Source of the DNA: Meloidogyne chitwoodi
Taxonomy: Eukaryota; Nematoda; Chromadorea; Rhabditida; Meloidogynidae
Assembly: GCA_015183035.1 (NCBI GenBank)
Contig: JACZZP010000001.1
Location: 1,674,001 to 1,738,000, forward strand
Length of the DNA stretch: 64,000 nt
Direction: 5' to 3'
The position numbers were made by a program, and so were the translations under genes. Positions 11,126 through 29,516 of this stretch are shown one piece after another. Under the pieces are notes generated by a model. The model did no database searches, had not been told where the DNA came from, and worked only from the letters and a program-made list of their open reading frames with translations. Within the stretch, counting starts at the first letter, position 1, and each line of letters starts with the position of its first letter.

Positions 11126-11711
11126 ACATAATAAATAAATATATATTTCTAAAATAATTTTAAAAAATTATTTGGTATTTATCTCTACTTTATTTATTTT
11201 TCCTAAAAATATTTTCTTTTAGGCAAAATTAACTTTAAGTAAAAATTGAGAGAATTTAGAAAAGATTTTTCGGCGCAGAATAAAAAAACGCGGCAATAAA
11301 AAAATAGTGGGGTGATGATTAGACAATTAATTAATTACTTATCAGTTTTTAATTAATTTTTTTATTTTTGGAATATATCTATATTTTTATTATTATTATT
11401 TCTTCTTTAATTATTAAAAAAAAATCAAATTTTTAATAATTATTTTAATTCTTTATTATTTATTTACTACTACCTTAATTATCTTTAAATATTATTTTTT
11501 TCCTTATAATTTTTATAGTTAAAGATAATATTTTTGCTATAATAAGCAATTATTTAAATAAAATTATTAAAATTTTTGCAAAAATAATTATCAGAATATA
11601 TTTTTAAATTTAAGAAATATTTTTTTTAATTTTGTAAATATAATTATATTTAAATATTTATAGATTATATGTAATATTTAAAGTCGAAAAAAATTATAAA
11701 AATTGTTTTTA
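11126..11711 (+). other. Probable promoter/5'UTR region of the copy A alternative first exon
   Basis: A 586-bp stretch between LTR element A and the ATG at 11712. It is AT-rich apart from a short G/C-richer patch (11270-11330). No defined motif can be called. Its place upstream of a first exon makes promoter function likely by inference. Confidence 0.4.
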
Positions 11712-14638
<2,927 letters not shown>

Positions 14639-16297
14639 TTGGTTAAAAAATAATATTTATTTTAATTTAAATATTTATTTTTAGTTTTAAACATTTTCTA
14701 TATCAAAGTGCAGTGGATAAAATAATTTCAGCAACTTTGAAGAATATAATTAAATTTTATTGAACATATCGTTTTAAAAATAATTATTCTAATAAATTTA
14801 TTTGATTCTAGTCATTTTGATAATTTGTAAATAAAAAATTAAATAAAAATATATTTAATAAAAATTAATTATTTGTGATCCCAGTTTAATAATATATAAT
14901 TGTAAATATTTTAAATATTATTTTAAATATTATTTTATATAAATGTTTTTTTCTTTAGAATTAATAGATATGTAGTAAATATTATTTATTAAAGATCATC
15001 TCATTGTCAGCTGGAAGATTTGTCTCTTGGCTACTTTAAATTATTTTTTCATTTTTTATTTTGTTTTCTTCCTAATTAAATATATTTAATTATTAAATTA
15101 AATTAAATAACTAATAATATCTAAATAATCTCAATTCCTACATTTAAATATTTAATTTTTTATTTTCCTTATAATGTATTACCCATATTTTTAAAATTAT
15201 TTTAATAAATTATTTTTAAAAAGAAAAATATTTATCCATGTATTATTATAGACAAAAATACTCAGATAAAAAAATATATAAACATATTAAAAAATTTTTT
15301 TTTATAAAATTAAAGCTACAATTAATCTGATCCGGGGAAGAAAAGGATCACATAAATTTGTAAAGAATCACTTGAAATATATTCTTTTTACCGAATTAAA
15401 ATATAAAATATGAAAAAAAAATTAATAGTAAAATAATAAAATTGTAGTATTTTTTTGTTAAAATTAAAATTTAGGAACAAATTTAATTAAAAAAAAGTAT
15501 TATTTTTATGTTGCATTTTAATAATTAAAATATAAAGAAAATTTAATAAAATCTAAAAAATTATTATAAATTAAATTTTGACTAAAAATTATAATTTTAG
15601 TGAAAAAAAAAATAATTTTAAATTATATAATAATTATTTTTATAAAATGCAACTTTAAATTATCTAAACAATTATTAAAATAAAATATAATTTTAATTAA
15701 AACACAAATATTTATTAGCCATTAATTTTATTTTTTAATATTATTTTTTTAATTTAAATATTTTTTTTTTTAAATATATTTAAAATAAAAAAATATTAAA
15801 ATAAAATTAATTATAAAAAGAAAAAAGTTGAAATTTATTTTAATATTTTTGACTAGTATAAATAATTAAATATATGATTAAATATTTTTAACAAATTTAA
15901 AAATAAACAGAAAATAAAAAAACTTAAATTTATTTTAATTTAAATTTTATATAAATATTCTAGAAGAAAATTAATAAAAATTAAATAATTAAAATATTAT
16001 TTATTTTTAAATAAAAATTGGGAATTTTATTTAAAAAATAAAAAAAAAGGATTTAGTTATTAACATTAAAATATATAAAATTGAAAAAAATAAAAATTAT
16101 TTAAATATTTTACATACAGATGCATTTACTTTTTTTCTAATAAAAAATTTATTTTTTTAAATTCATTCACTCGCTTACTTTAAATTGGCAATTTTGCGAG
16201 GAATGTGCGGAAGGGCAGCATGAAGTGCCATTTTCGGACAAAGGATAAAAGAATATATTGAATTTATAAAATAATTATTTAAAGATAAAATAAGAGA
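14639..16297. other. Convergent intergenic region between the two PKA genes
   Basis: About 1.7 kb, AT-rich, between the copy A stop and the copy B canonical stop. It should contain both 3'UTRs (several AATAAA-type hexamers on each strand). A patch at 16150-16250 is less AT-rich. I see no exon here, in particular no canonical PKA tail exon on the plus strand. Confidence 0.6.
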
Positions 16298-19349
<3,052 letters not shown>

Positions 19350-22256
19350 TATAATAAGTAGAAAATTTAATTAAAAATAATAAACTTTTAATTAATAACT
19401 AAAAGTTAAATAAAAATAAAAAATTTATTTTTTAATTATATAAAAAAATATAAAAAAAGAATAAAAGATTCATCTTTTTTAAAAAACTTTTTATTTCGTT
19501 TACAAAAATATAAAAAAAAATATTTTTAGATATCTGCAAATAATAATAAGAATAAAAAATATTATTTATTACTATTTCTATAAATAAATAATGTTTTTGT
19601 GAGAATAAAAAATAAATCTGATGAAATGAAAGATATAAAAGCATTGGTAACCATTTTAGGTTTTAAAATGTTTTTTTGCTTTATTTTCTAAATTTAGAGC
19701 AGAAATAACTTTAAAAAAGAAAAAGGAGCAGTTAACAATAAATGCTTTAAAAAATATTAAAAAAAATATTTATAGAAAAAATAAATGTTATTTTTTAAAA
19801 TAATAATAATAATCTAATATTTAATAATTAAATTCTAAAAGAATCAAAATTTTATAAAATTTTCAAAAAAAGTTTTTATAAATAATTTGTTTAAAAATAA
19901 ATTTAATTTTATTTTTTACCTAATGAGTTAAACATTTATTCACTCTTTTTTTCTATTTTAAGAATAAAAAATTAAATTAAAAAAAAACTTTTTTTAAATA
20001 AAATTATGTTTATATATATATTTATTTATTTATAAATCTAAAATTATTTTAAAACTTCTAAAAGAAAAAGTTGAAATAAATAAATATTTATTTATTTAAT
20101 ATATCCCCAGACTTAATTTAAATAAAATGCAACCACAGAAAATGCTGAATAAATTTTAATAATTGCACTTTATAATTAATTAGACAAAAATAATTTAATG
20201 TTTATTTATACATAATATAAAATATCGATATATTGAAAAATATTGGTCTGATCTAATTTTAATATTTTTTATTTTATTTTTAAAAATGCAATTAAAATAA
20301 ATAAAATAATATATTCACATTCTCTAAATATACATATATTTATTTATTTTTTAAAAATTTAAAAACATTTGACTAAAAAAGAGATAATAAATTAATTTTA
20401 TTTATTTTATTACTAAATATTTATTATTTTAAGAAATTAAAAGTAATATTTTTATTTAATTCTAATAATTTATATTAAAATTAAAAAGGAGAGCATTTTT
20501 GTTTTAATTTTAAATAATAAAAAAAAATATTTAGTTTTGTCTTTAACCTTTTCTGCGCTTTGACTTTTGCTTTTAAACATTTTTAAAATATTTTTTTTAA
20601 AATAATAAAAAATAAATAAATTAATGATCAGAGCAATCTTCACTATAAAATTGCAGAAAATTAATGAAAAAAAATATTAAGAAAAAAAGTGCTCTTTACT
20701 CTAAAACTAATAAACCAATTTTTAATAAATATATAAATATACCTATATCAATATAAAGAAGAAATATTTTTTTATTAAAAAAAGAAAAAAAGTTTTTAAA
20801 GGCAAAATTATATTTATAATTTGTTAAAAGGAAATGGTGGTTGATGTACGACGATTTTTTTTAAAGAATTTTTTGATAAAAATAATTATTTGATTAAGAA
20901 AATATTTTTTTTAGCCTACAAAGTTCTGATAAAAATTAGGAGAAATAAAAAATATTAAAATAAAAATTAATAAAAGAATACAAAAATTAAAAATAAAGAA
21001 TTATTATTTTATGTTTTAATTATATAATAAATTCTCATTTGGACTCAAATATTTTTTTTATTTAAATTAAAGTTTAAAAGTTATTTATATTTTTGTAATT
21101 TTATGTAAATATTATTTATAAAAATAAAAATATTATTTATTACAAAGATAAACAGCCATTTCAAAGAAAAATATTTAAAAAAATTAATATATAAAATTTA
21201 AATAAAAATGTTCAATGGTCTGATTTTATAGGCTGAATATGACGTAACAAAATGTGAAAAAATATAATGATATATGAGAAAAGAAAATTAAAAAATAAAT
21301 TAATTTAATTTGAAGGAATCCCTTGATGCGTATATTATTATTTTTTTATTTCTCAAAATTTTAACATAAAAATATTAAAATAATATAAAATTCTAAATTT
21401 TAGTTATTTTTAATCTCTAAAATCTTATTTTATTTTAAAACTTAATTATTTTCAAATATATTTTTAAAAGATAATAATAAATAAAAAACAAAAATTATTT
21501 TCTAATATTTAATTTTAAACAAAAATAATTTTGCAAAATAACTAAAAATAGAAAAAGGAAGTAAAAAGGTGATGAATACAATTAAATGATTCATTAAATA
21601 AATAAAAGAATGTTGTGTATTTGAATGATTTTAGATATTAAAAACAACAAAATAAATAAAAATAAAAAGATTAGCACTCTATTCCATTTTTAGAAAATTA
21701 TTTAAAAATAATAATAAAATGATTACTAACTACCTATTTTGTTTATAATTGTGTTACTATAATAAATAAATAAATAAATAAATAAAAGTTATGAATAAAA
21801 ACTGGTTGAACAAAATTTTTGTAATAAAAAAATAAATGTCGAGAAAAAAAAAAAGAAAATATTTAAAAAAATAATTTATGAAAGTATATATTTTTCATTA
21901 AATTAAAGTAAAAAAATATTTTTAAAAATTTTATATAATTAGCTAATTAAAAAAAATTAATTTTTAAATGATCATAAATATCTTTAGTCAATATTTAAGT
22001 AAAAAATGTTTTAATAAATTAAGTCCATCATTTAAATAATATTAAAAGTATAATTAAAGAAAGTTTTAAATAATTAAAGAAATAAATATTAAATAATTAT
22101 TAGTAAAAATAATTATTATAGAAATTTACTTTAATTTCTAAATACAAAATAAATTAAAAAAAACTGTTGTAAAGAATATTATAAAACAAATTTATTTCAA
22201 AAATATTTTAATTTAAAAATAATTAATTTACTTTATTTTATAAAATTAAAACCCAC
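19350..22256. other. Upstream region of the copy B long leader, intron of longer isoforms
   Basis: About 2.9 kb, AT-rich. The part next to 19349 should contain the promoter of the long-leader isoform. A TAAA tetranucleotide run is at about 21760-21790. No exon was recognised. Confidence 0.5.
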
Positions 22257-22318
22257 CGATGCAGGGTTGTCCCATTTCTGTTTAAAATCATCTTTTGCCT
22301 TGTCCAAGAATTCTTTAA
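22257..22318 (-). CDS. kin-1: PKA catalytic subunit copy B, N-terminal A-helix exon
   Basis: A 62-nt exon with acceptor ..ttttag and donor gtgggt. It reads VKEFLDKAKDDFKQKWDNPAS once one base comes from the previous exon. It closely matches the PKA A-helix and the copy A exon at 183-244 (same length and phase). It joins the core exon at 18126 in phase 0. At least four upstream leaders end in phase-1 donors that fit it. Confidence 0.88.
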
Positions 22319-23664
22319 CTAAAAGGGAAATATTTAAATTTTAATTTAAAAAATTTAAATTTTTATTATATTTATAATGTCATTTAATTTAATATTCTAT
22401 AAATTAATTAAATATATATTTTTTAATAATTTTAGCTTTCTTTATTTTATATTATATCCTAATATTACTCAATACATTAAATTATCCTGGATAAAATAGA
22501 ATTAAATAAATAAATGAGTATATATTTTGTTATTTGCTTACAGAATTTAATTTGTTGCTTTTTATTTATTGAATGGGTCATTTAGTCAAAACACAATTTT
22601 GGAGAAAATAAATCATTTTTCTAACTAATTTTTTATAATAAACATTGAATATACATGTATAAAAATATAAAAATTAAATAATTACATATATCTATAAAGT
22701 TTTAAGAAATTATGATTAATTAATATTATTATAATTGATATATATTATATTATATTTAAGTACTTTATTTATGACCTCAGTTTTTTAATAATTTTTGTTT
22801 TTCAGGAAGAAAAAATAAATATTTAATTGTTTATTTATTTATTAATAAATATTTTGGATCTATGTATGTACATAATATTTAAAATAATTTAATATTTCTA
22901 TCTAAAAAAATAAAAAGCATAAAACTTTCAACTCTTTGGCATAATGCTGACGATGACTGGGTTTATGAAAAGGAGTTAATTTATTTTGTACATAAAAGGA
23001 ATGTAATGTAAAAAATTCTTGTCGTTTTCAGTTTTGTTAATTGACAAAATAAAATCGCAGCTGCTTGGCACTTTTATTTCCATTTTTTCTACTTTTCATT
23101 TTCGTTTTTTAACATAAAAAAATGCATCAGCTAAAAATGCCAATGAAAAATTCTATAGGAATTACTAAAGCTTTTTTAATCAATACAAAACTAGTAAATA
23201 CTTAATATATATAACAGACATACATATGTCTCTGCTATAAAGTTTGTCTCTTGAGAATCATAACATTAACTACTTAAATATTTTTTTCAAAAATTTTCTC
23301 TATTTATTCAAATACGTAGCAACTCAATATTAGTAATGCCTGCCTTATACATATGCAATGTTTTTTTATAAAATTAAATTGAAATAGCTAAGGGCTAATT
23401 TAGTTTTTTCTTTTTGCTTTGTGCCTTCCGTTTCAGAAGTGAGTAAATAACACAATTGAAAGATTTTATTATTATTAAAAGTTGACAAGAATTATCTTTT
23501 TCCTTAATTATCCAAAAGTTAATAAAGAATCAGAAATATTTTTTTAAAGAAAAGAACATTTTGAATTAAAAAAATAATAATAAATAAAATTAATAATTTA
23601 AAAAATAAATAATGTAAAAATAATCTCTAAAAATATTTAAAAATAAAAAACTTTTTAGAGCATG
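22319..23664. other. kin-1 copy B intron, left of LTR element B
   Basis: About 1.3 kb, AT-rich. A somewhat more complex stretch lies at 22920-23120, with no ORF or exon signal that I trust. Nothing else was seen. Confidence 0.5.
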
Positions 23665-23668
23665 CAAT

Positions 23669-24094
23669 TGTAAGGCAGACTTTGATCCTGCCAGGCCAAA
23701 GATGGAAAGATAAGAAAAGGGATGAACAAAGTCCCAGCATATAAGGAATTGGAAAGCAGCGAAAATAAGTCACTCTGCAAAGTCACTTAGCTAATCACTC
23801 CGCTATTCACTTGCAAGTGTAGAGTAGTCAATATATCCAAGCGCTTCCCGGGAAGTCGGCCTCGACGCCGACCAGCAAATAACATATAACAGAAAGGCCT
23901 CCCCTCCACGCTCCCTCTAGCTCATATGCCTGCATCGCCTTTGGGGACATTAACACCTTTGGGAACAACAACAATAACACCTTTGGGACCCACAGCAGTG
24001 GGACAATAACATCCATAGGGGATTCTTAATATAACATCGCACGCCACACCGGGACTTATAACATCATTCCATCAAGGGCCCAACAAGCTTTACT
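23669..24094 (+). repeat. 5' LTR of element B
   Basis: Starts tgtaaggcagactttgatcc and ends gctttact. It differs from the 3' LTR by a T/C at the gcaag(t/c)gtag position and small indels in the last 25 bp. A 62-codon open frame on its minus strand is present in both LTRs and is not a gene. Confidence 0.88.
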
Positions 24095-24111
24095 GGTAGC
24101 ACCTAAACCTT
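24094..24111 (+). other. Probable primer-binding site of element B
   Basis: TGGTAGCACCTAAACCTT begins at the LTR edge. The TGG start fits a tRNA 3' end; the tRNA is not identified. Confidence 0.5.
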
Positions 24112-24212
24112 CACCGCAACATGGCGCCGTGTTGCTGGGGAAGGGGATCGCAGGCGCGAGAGGAGTGTGAGGACGAAACCGCCTTCGGGCGTTGGACACC
24201 CAGGTGTCAAAT

Positions 24213-24244
<32 letters not shown>

Positions 24245-25089
24245 AAAATTAAATAACAACGAATTCAACAACACAAATATTAATTCTTCTTAAAGTGGAA
24301 ATTGACAACTATAAAATGCAACAGAAAAATATTCATCAAATATTAAAATGAAAATAGTTCCAATGAAGATAAATTCGACAAGTAACAGAATGATGAACAT
24401 GAAAAAATGATCAATCACGAAGGAGCAGCAATTGCAGATTTGAAGAGGATTCCAAATCCAGCCGTTACAAGAGAGATAGAACGATCAGTAAGAAAAATCT
24501 GGTAAAATTACAATAAATTGCCGAATAACTAAACTAATTTTTCTAAAACTTTATAATAAATTTAGAAATCAAATTTCACTTTAACTCGGGAGAAATCACA
24601 GGAAAATCGAGACTATTCACTTCAGAAAAATTATTCATTATTTGCAGAAAAGGGCAAAGTACAAATGGAAAAAGTTGAGTTTCTCAGAGATATTATCTTC
24701 ATCCTATACATCAGAAAATGTTTACATTCAAAGATTACAATCAAAAGGGAAAAAGTGTTTACAAACAATGGGAAAACGGAAGTGATCAACTAATGGAAAA
24801 TAAATTCTCTCTTTCACAATTCATTTAAAAGCAACAACAAGAATTATTATTCGTTAACACTTGGGACTTTGAAACAATTTAACTTGGGACTTAAGGGATA
24901 AATATACCAGTACCTAGCTAAGCCTGATTCATTTAAAATATTTTTGTTTTTCTAATTTCAAAATTTTTAGATTTTTCAAAAAAAATTTTTATTGTGTTAT
25001 TCTAATTTCAAAATTTTCAGATTTTCAAAAAAAAAATTCTTTCAAAGCAAACAAACAACTCAAAAACAACAATTTAAGAACTTGTCTTC

Positions 25090-26835
25090 ATGTCTACAAC
25101 GGAAGGCATTGTTCAGGGCACGCCCGTGGACACTCAGGTGTCAAATAAAAGCTCGTCTACTCCAAACATGGAAGAGGCTCTAATCAACTTGGTTGACAAG
25201 AAACTACTCATGTCGAAAGCCAACACGGCACAAGTGAAGATCCAGGATCTTGAAATGATATTTGGTGAAACAATACGACTTGAAGAAGGGGTAAACCAAT
25301 CTCTTCGAGTAATCAACATAAAGGTAAACCAAAATTTATCGGGCTTAATTAATCGTACAGATGAGGTTAATGAAGGATTTGCTACGTTAGGTGAGAAAAT
25401 AACAAGTTGCGAAAAAGATATTTTAGAACTGTCAAAAAGAAAGGCAAGATCGGTCTCGCCTTCTAACAGAACCAAAATTTCGAAAACATTAATGACTCGT
25501 CAAATTCATGAACTAAACTTTTCGAATATTTCAGAAAACAACTGGGCAGAAGAGTATCAGATTGATGGAAGCCATCTACATGCAATCAATGATAGAGAAA
25601 CACATACACTGAACATGATCAGTCATGAAGGAATTCCTACTCTTGAGGTATATTCCGATGATAATATAATTTCGTTCGACAGGTGGGGAAAAAGATTTCT
25701 AGAAAGAATGGAAGTATTTGGGTCAAAACTCACAGAAAAAGAGAAACTTGCTCGTCTGTCACTATTCTTGGATGACACACCTAAACGCATTCTTGAAGAT
25801 TTAAATGAGGAACAAAGAAGTTCGTGTGAAATAGCTCTAAAAAATATAAGACGTGAACTAGACACACCTCAAAGACGTTCTCTTGCAAGACAAGCCTTGC
25901 TTATATGTCGACAACATGAAGGTGAGTCGGTAAATAATTTTCTGTCACGTTTCAGACCACTAGCTCAAGTAACCACAGCAGATGTTTCAGGGTCAACTAA
26001 AGAGAGGTATTTATGTGAGTTACTCATAGAACGCTTAAGACCAAATATAGCTTTTTGCATGAAATTTCTAAACATTTCCAAGACAGATCGTAGTTTCGAA
26101 CAGCTCTGTTTAGATTCACGAGAAGTGGAAATTATGCTTTCGGAGGGCATGGGAACAATGTTTAGTACTACAAAAAACGATTCTTATGCTGGGGAACAAT
26201 CATGTTCATACAATTCAACAGGAAAGTTTCAATTTCTAAATTCTACTAACACAAACATTCAAAATATTGGAAAAAGGTCAGAACAAAATATAATTCGAAA
26301 TGAATATGAGTCAAATAAAAATAATTTTTGCGAATTCAGAGAAAAGAATACTCAACAAGAAAGAAAATTATACGAAGAGTCCAATGACTGTCAATGGAAC
26401 AAATCATGTACAATTACTGAGGCGACAATAAATAATAAATCAGTAAAATGCCTTATTGATACGGGGGCTAGTATTTCCATAGCACCACTCTCTCTAGCAG
26501 ACACCTTGGGACTAAGTTTATTTCCAGAGACACTTAGAATAACTTCAGCCTCAGGTCATGAAATTGCAGTAGACTCTCAAGCTGATGTATGGTTGGTACT
26601 AGAAGGGGTTAAATTACTTGTAACCTTAAGATTTATTAGAGATAACCAAATTACTGGAAGTAGGAAATATCAATTAATAATAGGATGCGATATTTTAAAA
26701 ATGCTTCCACCCATAACATTCGACTTTACGAAGGGAACCATTAATGTTGGCAATATACCCGAACACATAGGGGTACTAACGCAAAAAGATGACGATGTCT
26801 TATTTAAAGTAATAGATAATTATAGTCAACGCTAA
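25090..26835 (+). CDS. Gag-protease polyprotein of LTR element B
   Basis: A 581-aa ORF with ATG at 25090. Residues 30-130 are charged and coiled-coil-like. About residues 195-355 resemble a retrotransposon Gag capsid region (alternating helices with the QHEGESVNNFLSRFRPLA pattern typical of Ty3- or Pao-type Gag). No zinc knuckle was seen. Near residue 455 is a retropepsin active site, CLIDTGASISIAP, followed about 75 residues later by a hydrophobic-Ile-Gly-Cys-Asp segment (LIIGCDIL) matching the second retropepsin motif. The ORF stops shortly after. Processing of its own Gag is the likely function. Absence of pol implies help from another element. The first 25 codons contain the sequence that also appears in the tandem repeat at 27738-27947. 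Confidence 0.85.
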   Translation: MSTTEGIVQGTPVDTQVSNKSSSTPNMEEALINLVDKKLLMSKANTAQVKIQDLEMIFGETIRLEEGVNQSLRVINIKVNQNLSGLINRTDEVNEGFATLGEKITSCEKDILELSKRKARSVSPSNRTKISKTLMTRQIHELNFSNISENNWAEEYQIDGSHLHAINDRETHTLNMISHEGIPTLEVYSDDNIISFDRWGKRFLERMEVFGSKLTEKEKLARLSLFLDDTPKRILEDLNEEQRSSCEIALKNIRRELDTPQRRSLARQALLICRQHEGESVNNFLSRFRPLAQVTTADVSGSTKERYLCELLIERLRPNIAFCMKFLNISKTDRSFEQLCLDSREVEIMLSEGMGTMFSTTKNDSYAGEQSCSYNSTGKFQFLNSTNTNIQNIGKRSEQNIIRNEYESNKNNFCEFREKNTQQERKLYEESNDCQWNKSCTITEATINNKSVKCLIDTGASISIAPLSLADTLGLSLFPETLRITSASGHEIAVDSQADVWLVLEGVKLLVTLRFIRDNQITGSRKYQLIIGCDILKMLPPITFDFTKGTINVGNIPEHIGVLTQKDDDVLFKVIDNYSQR

Positions 26836-27700
26836 CAACATCCGAACGGAAATAGGCGCCTGTCCAAATAAATTAGAGAAAATAATATGAATTTTAAGAT
26901 ATTTAGACCATTTCCTACATGGCTGAGATTAAACTACACACAGAACAAAACCTCTGGCATACTTACTCAAGAAAGAGATTATTACAACGTCAAAATTGGA
27001 CAAGTAACGCAGGTAAAGAAAATATTCTTGCAGATAACTGTCAAGACTACAAAGACAACCGGACCAGGAACAAACAAAATTGGAAGACATCGCAGAATTC
27101 CAAATATGCTTCACACTACCCATCAGATGTCTGATAGAAAAACACTCTGCTTCTGTACTCACGCTGAGAAAAGAAGATGAACACTATGCCATTGGAATCA
27201 AATAAGAGCAAAAGAAAGGAGAAATGCCTGAAGACAAGGATCGGAAATATCACTCGAAGAAGCTAGAGAAGCAATAGAAAATCGAGAACCAGAAAGAGTA
27301 AGTTTAGAGCCTAGTTCCGAATCTACAATGATCCACTCCCTCAAACAGATCAGGTAGTTAAAAATAATAAAACAAATATAATTAAAAAAAAAAACTAGAA
27401 GAAAAATTTTCTGTTTAAAATTCAAATAAAACAAGAAAATTAGGTTAGAGTCACACATTTACATATTTACTCTAATCCTCCAAAAATTCAATCATTTTAT
27501 CTTCAACTACCCATTATTTCCTTCTCGAACATCACATATATTTCACTCTCGATCATTACATTTATTTCCGACATTTTTCCATTTACCATTAACTTTCCAT
27601 ATTAAATTTTATTTATGTTACGCTATTACACAATTTATTACTTAGCGTTTTAATTTAAAATTTTACAAAAATAATTTTTCTTTTTAGACACTGGACGAGA
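26836..27700 (+). pseudogene. Decayed coding remnant of element B
   Basis: After the gag-protease stop the sequence keeps coding-like composition to about 27200, but the frame shifts: short overlapping frames at 26887-27180 (97 codons) and 26919-27134. No pol motif can be read. From 27360 on the sequence is A-rich and non-coding. I read this as the deletion scar where pol was lost, by inference. Confidence 0.4.
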
Positions 27701-27737
27701 AAATGGGTCAAATCTCAATTGTCTTCAACATCGATAT

Positions 27738-27947
27738 CGGCTTCGGCCATGGACACTCCGGTGTCAAATAAAATATCGAGTTCGGCTTCGGCCATGGACA
27801 CTCCGGTGTCAAACAAAAATCGGCTTCGGCCATGGACACTCCGGTGTCAAACAAAATAAAAAAAATCGGCTTCGGCCATGGACACTCCGGTGTCAAACAA
27901 AAAAAACGTTTCGGCTTCGGCCATGGACACTCCGGTGTCAAACAAAA
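27738..27947 (+). repeat. Five-copy tandem repeat related to the gag start
   Basis: Five copies of cggcttcggccatggacactccggtgtcaaa with short A-rich spacers of varying length. Each contains gacac..gtgtc inverted halves (a 5-bp stem). Related motifs occur at 25129-25147 in the start of gag and at 24194-24210 in the leader. The ORF on the minus strand through these repeats is not a gene. Confidence 0.85.
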
Positions 27948-28086
27948 TTAAAACAAATTATGAAGAAGATTCATTATTGAAAAATTACAAAAGAAGAAGA
28001 AAGGTGAGAGAGGTCAGAAAACCTAGAAGATTCATTATATAAAAAAAGAGGAAATATAAGTACGAAATAAATTATATATTTTACGT

Positions 28087-28115
28087 CCAGGGACGGACTA
28101 CCCCAAGGTTGGAGG
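28087..28115 (+). repeat. Degenerate second polypurine-tract copy in element B
   Basis: ccagggacgg..ccccaaggttggagg closely resembles 28624-28652, the segment directly preceding the 3' LTR. No LTR follows it. Confidence 0.6.
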
Positions 28116-28652
28116 AGTAGCAATTCAGACAGAAATCAAGAACAATAAGAAAATTGAAGAAGTAAATGAAGAAAACCAGAACGCTCAGTTAACTCAATGA
28201 AGTCAAATTATGTCTGCACTACAAGAATTCTAAAAATGAAATAAAAGTGATTCACTTAGCAACTACAATAATTCAGGCTATTTAAAGTAATCAAGATTAT
28301 CAATCTTTAGTGGAAAAGTTAGCAGTCGCAACATCAAAAACCACAGAAGAAACTGATAATCATTAAGTGAAAGAATGTTGCAACATCTGTATCCAAAACA
28401 TGAGTAAAATATGGCGATCGAACAACATCACATGAACAACACACCACTAGATAAAACAACCAAACGTTAAAAGAAGAAAAACAATCAAGAACTAAATTCA
28501 ATCAGTTCGTGTCTCACAAAGAAAAGAAGAATCAGAACCCAATTATCTAAACTAAAGAAATTATTGGAGATGTGCCATGAAGAATAAAAGAATGAACTCA
28601 AATTATAGACATGGAAGATAAGACCAGGGACGGTCTTCCCCGGGGTTGGAGG

Positions 28653-29080
28653 TGTAAGGCAGACTTTGATCCTGCCAGGCCAAAGATGGAAAGATAAGAA
28701 AAGGGATGAACAAAGTCCCAGCATATAAGGAATTGGAAAGCAGCGAAAATAAGTCACTCTGCAAAGTCACTTAGCTAATCACTCCGCTATTCACTTGCAA
28801 GCGTAGAGTAGTCAATATATCCAAGCGCTTCCCGGGAAGTCGGCCTCGACGCCGACCAGCAAATAACATATAACAGAAAGGCCTCCCCTCCACGCTCCCT
28901 CTAGCTCATATGCCTGCATCGCCTTTGGGGACATTAACACCTTTGGGAACAACAACAATAACACCTTTGGGACCCACAGCAGTGGGACAATAACATCCAT
29001 AGGGGATTCTTAATATAACATCGCACGCCACACCGGGACTTATAACATCATTCCATCTAAGGGCCCGCAAACGCTTTACT
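28653..29080 (+). repeat. 3' LTR of element B
   Basis: 428 bp, nearly identical to 23669-24094, preceded by the polypurine tract ggggttggagg and followed by the target duplication caat at 29081. Confidence 0.88.
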
Positions 29081-29236
29081 CAATTAATAAAACTTTAAAA
29101 TATGGAAAAACATTTTTACTTTTTAAAAAATATTGGAAAATAATTGGGTCTGATTTCGAGATTTTCTTTAAAAAAATCCATTTTAAAAATTATTTAAAAT
29201 TATTCATTTTTGATTAAAATTGAATTTTAGACTAAC

Positions 29237-29516
29237 AAAATATTGTTTCAGCTGTTGGATTTAAGTGAGGGTCAGAATTTTGGTCTTCTTCAGAAGTTTT
29301 TTTTAAATATTTTTTATTATCTTCTTTACTTTTTTTGTCTTCATCTTCAGCTTTATTAGCAATAGGTATTCCATTTATTAAATCTGTTGTTATATTTATT
29401 TTTGGCCTTTCTATAATTTCTTCTTCATCAATAACTGTAACAAATTGTTGTTTATTCTTATTTATTTTATTATGAATTGGTGAAGAAGAATTAAAAAATT
29501 GTTTATCCTCATCCAT
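29237..29516 (-). CDS. kin-1: kin-1 copy B, alternative first exon (acidic leader)
   Basis: ATG at 29516, then 93 codons of Lys/Glu/Asp-rich hydrophilic sequence (MDEDKQFFNSSSPIHNK..) ending ..NPTAETIF plus one base at a gttagt donor. The phase-1 end fits the helix exon at 22318, 6.9 kb downstream, across LTR element B. There is no signal peptide or myristoylation motif. Such alternative N-termini are known for nematode PKA catalytic genes. Assignment to kin-1 is inferred from phase, orientation and the lack of any other downstream exon; it could be a small separate gene ending at the in-frame stop 29232. Confidence 0.55.

Larger units (their letters stand above)
23669..29080 (+). mobile_element. 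LTR retrotransposon B, gag-protease only
   Basis: A 5.4-kb element with 426/428-bp LTRs (23669-24094 and 28653-29080) differing at only a few positions, and target duplication caat(t) at 23665 and 29081. A TGG-type primer site overlaps the 5' LTR end. The only substantial ORF is gag-protease (25090-26835); reverse transcriptase, RNase H and integrase are missing. Downstream are broken remnants, a hairpin-containing tandem repeat (27738-27947), a degenerate second polypurine-tract copy (28087-28115) and the true tract at 28624-28652. It is a recent, non-autonomous insertion in the giant intron of kin-1 copy B, antisense to that gene. Exact LTR ends are uncertain by 1-2 bp. Confidence 0.88.

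Noticed and set aside
24181..24210. ccttcgggcg in the element B leader as a third Helitron hairpin
   Set aside because: No CTAG end at the right distance and no matching 5' terminus; the word is part of the leader's own GC-rich segment.
23828..24274. Open frames within and after the 5' LTR of element B
   Set aside because: The 62-codon frame recurs identically in both LTRs; it is LTR sequence on the antisense strand.
27708..27941. Minus-strand frame with a DTGVS string resembling a retropepsin site
   Set aside because: The string is produced by the tandem repeat (TPECPWPKP units). There is no protease context, and the real retropepsin is at 25090-26835 on the other strand.
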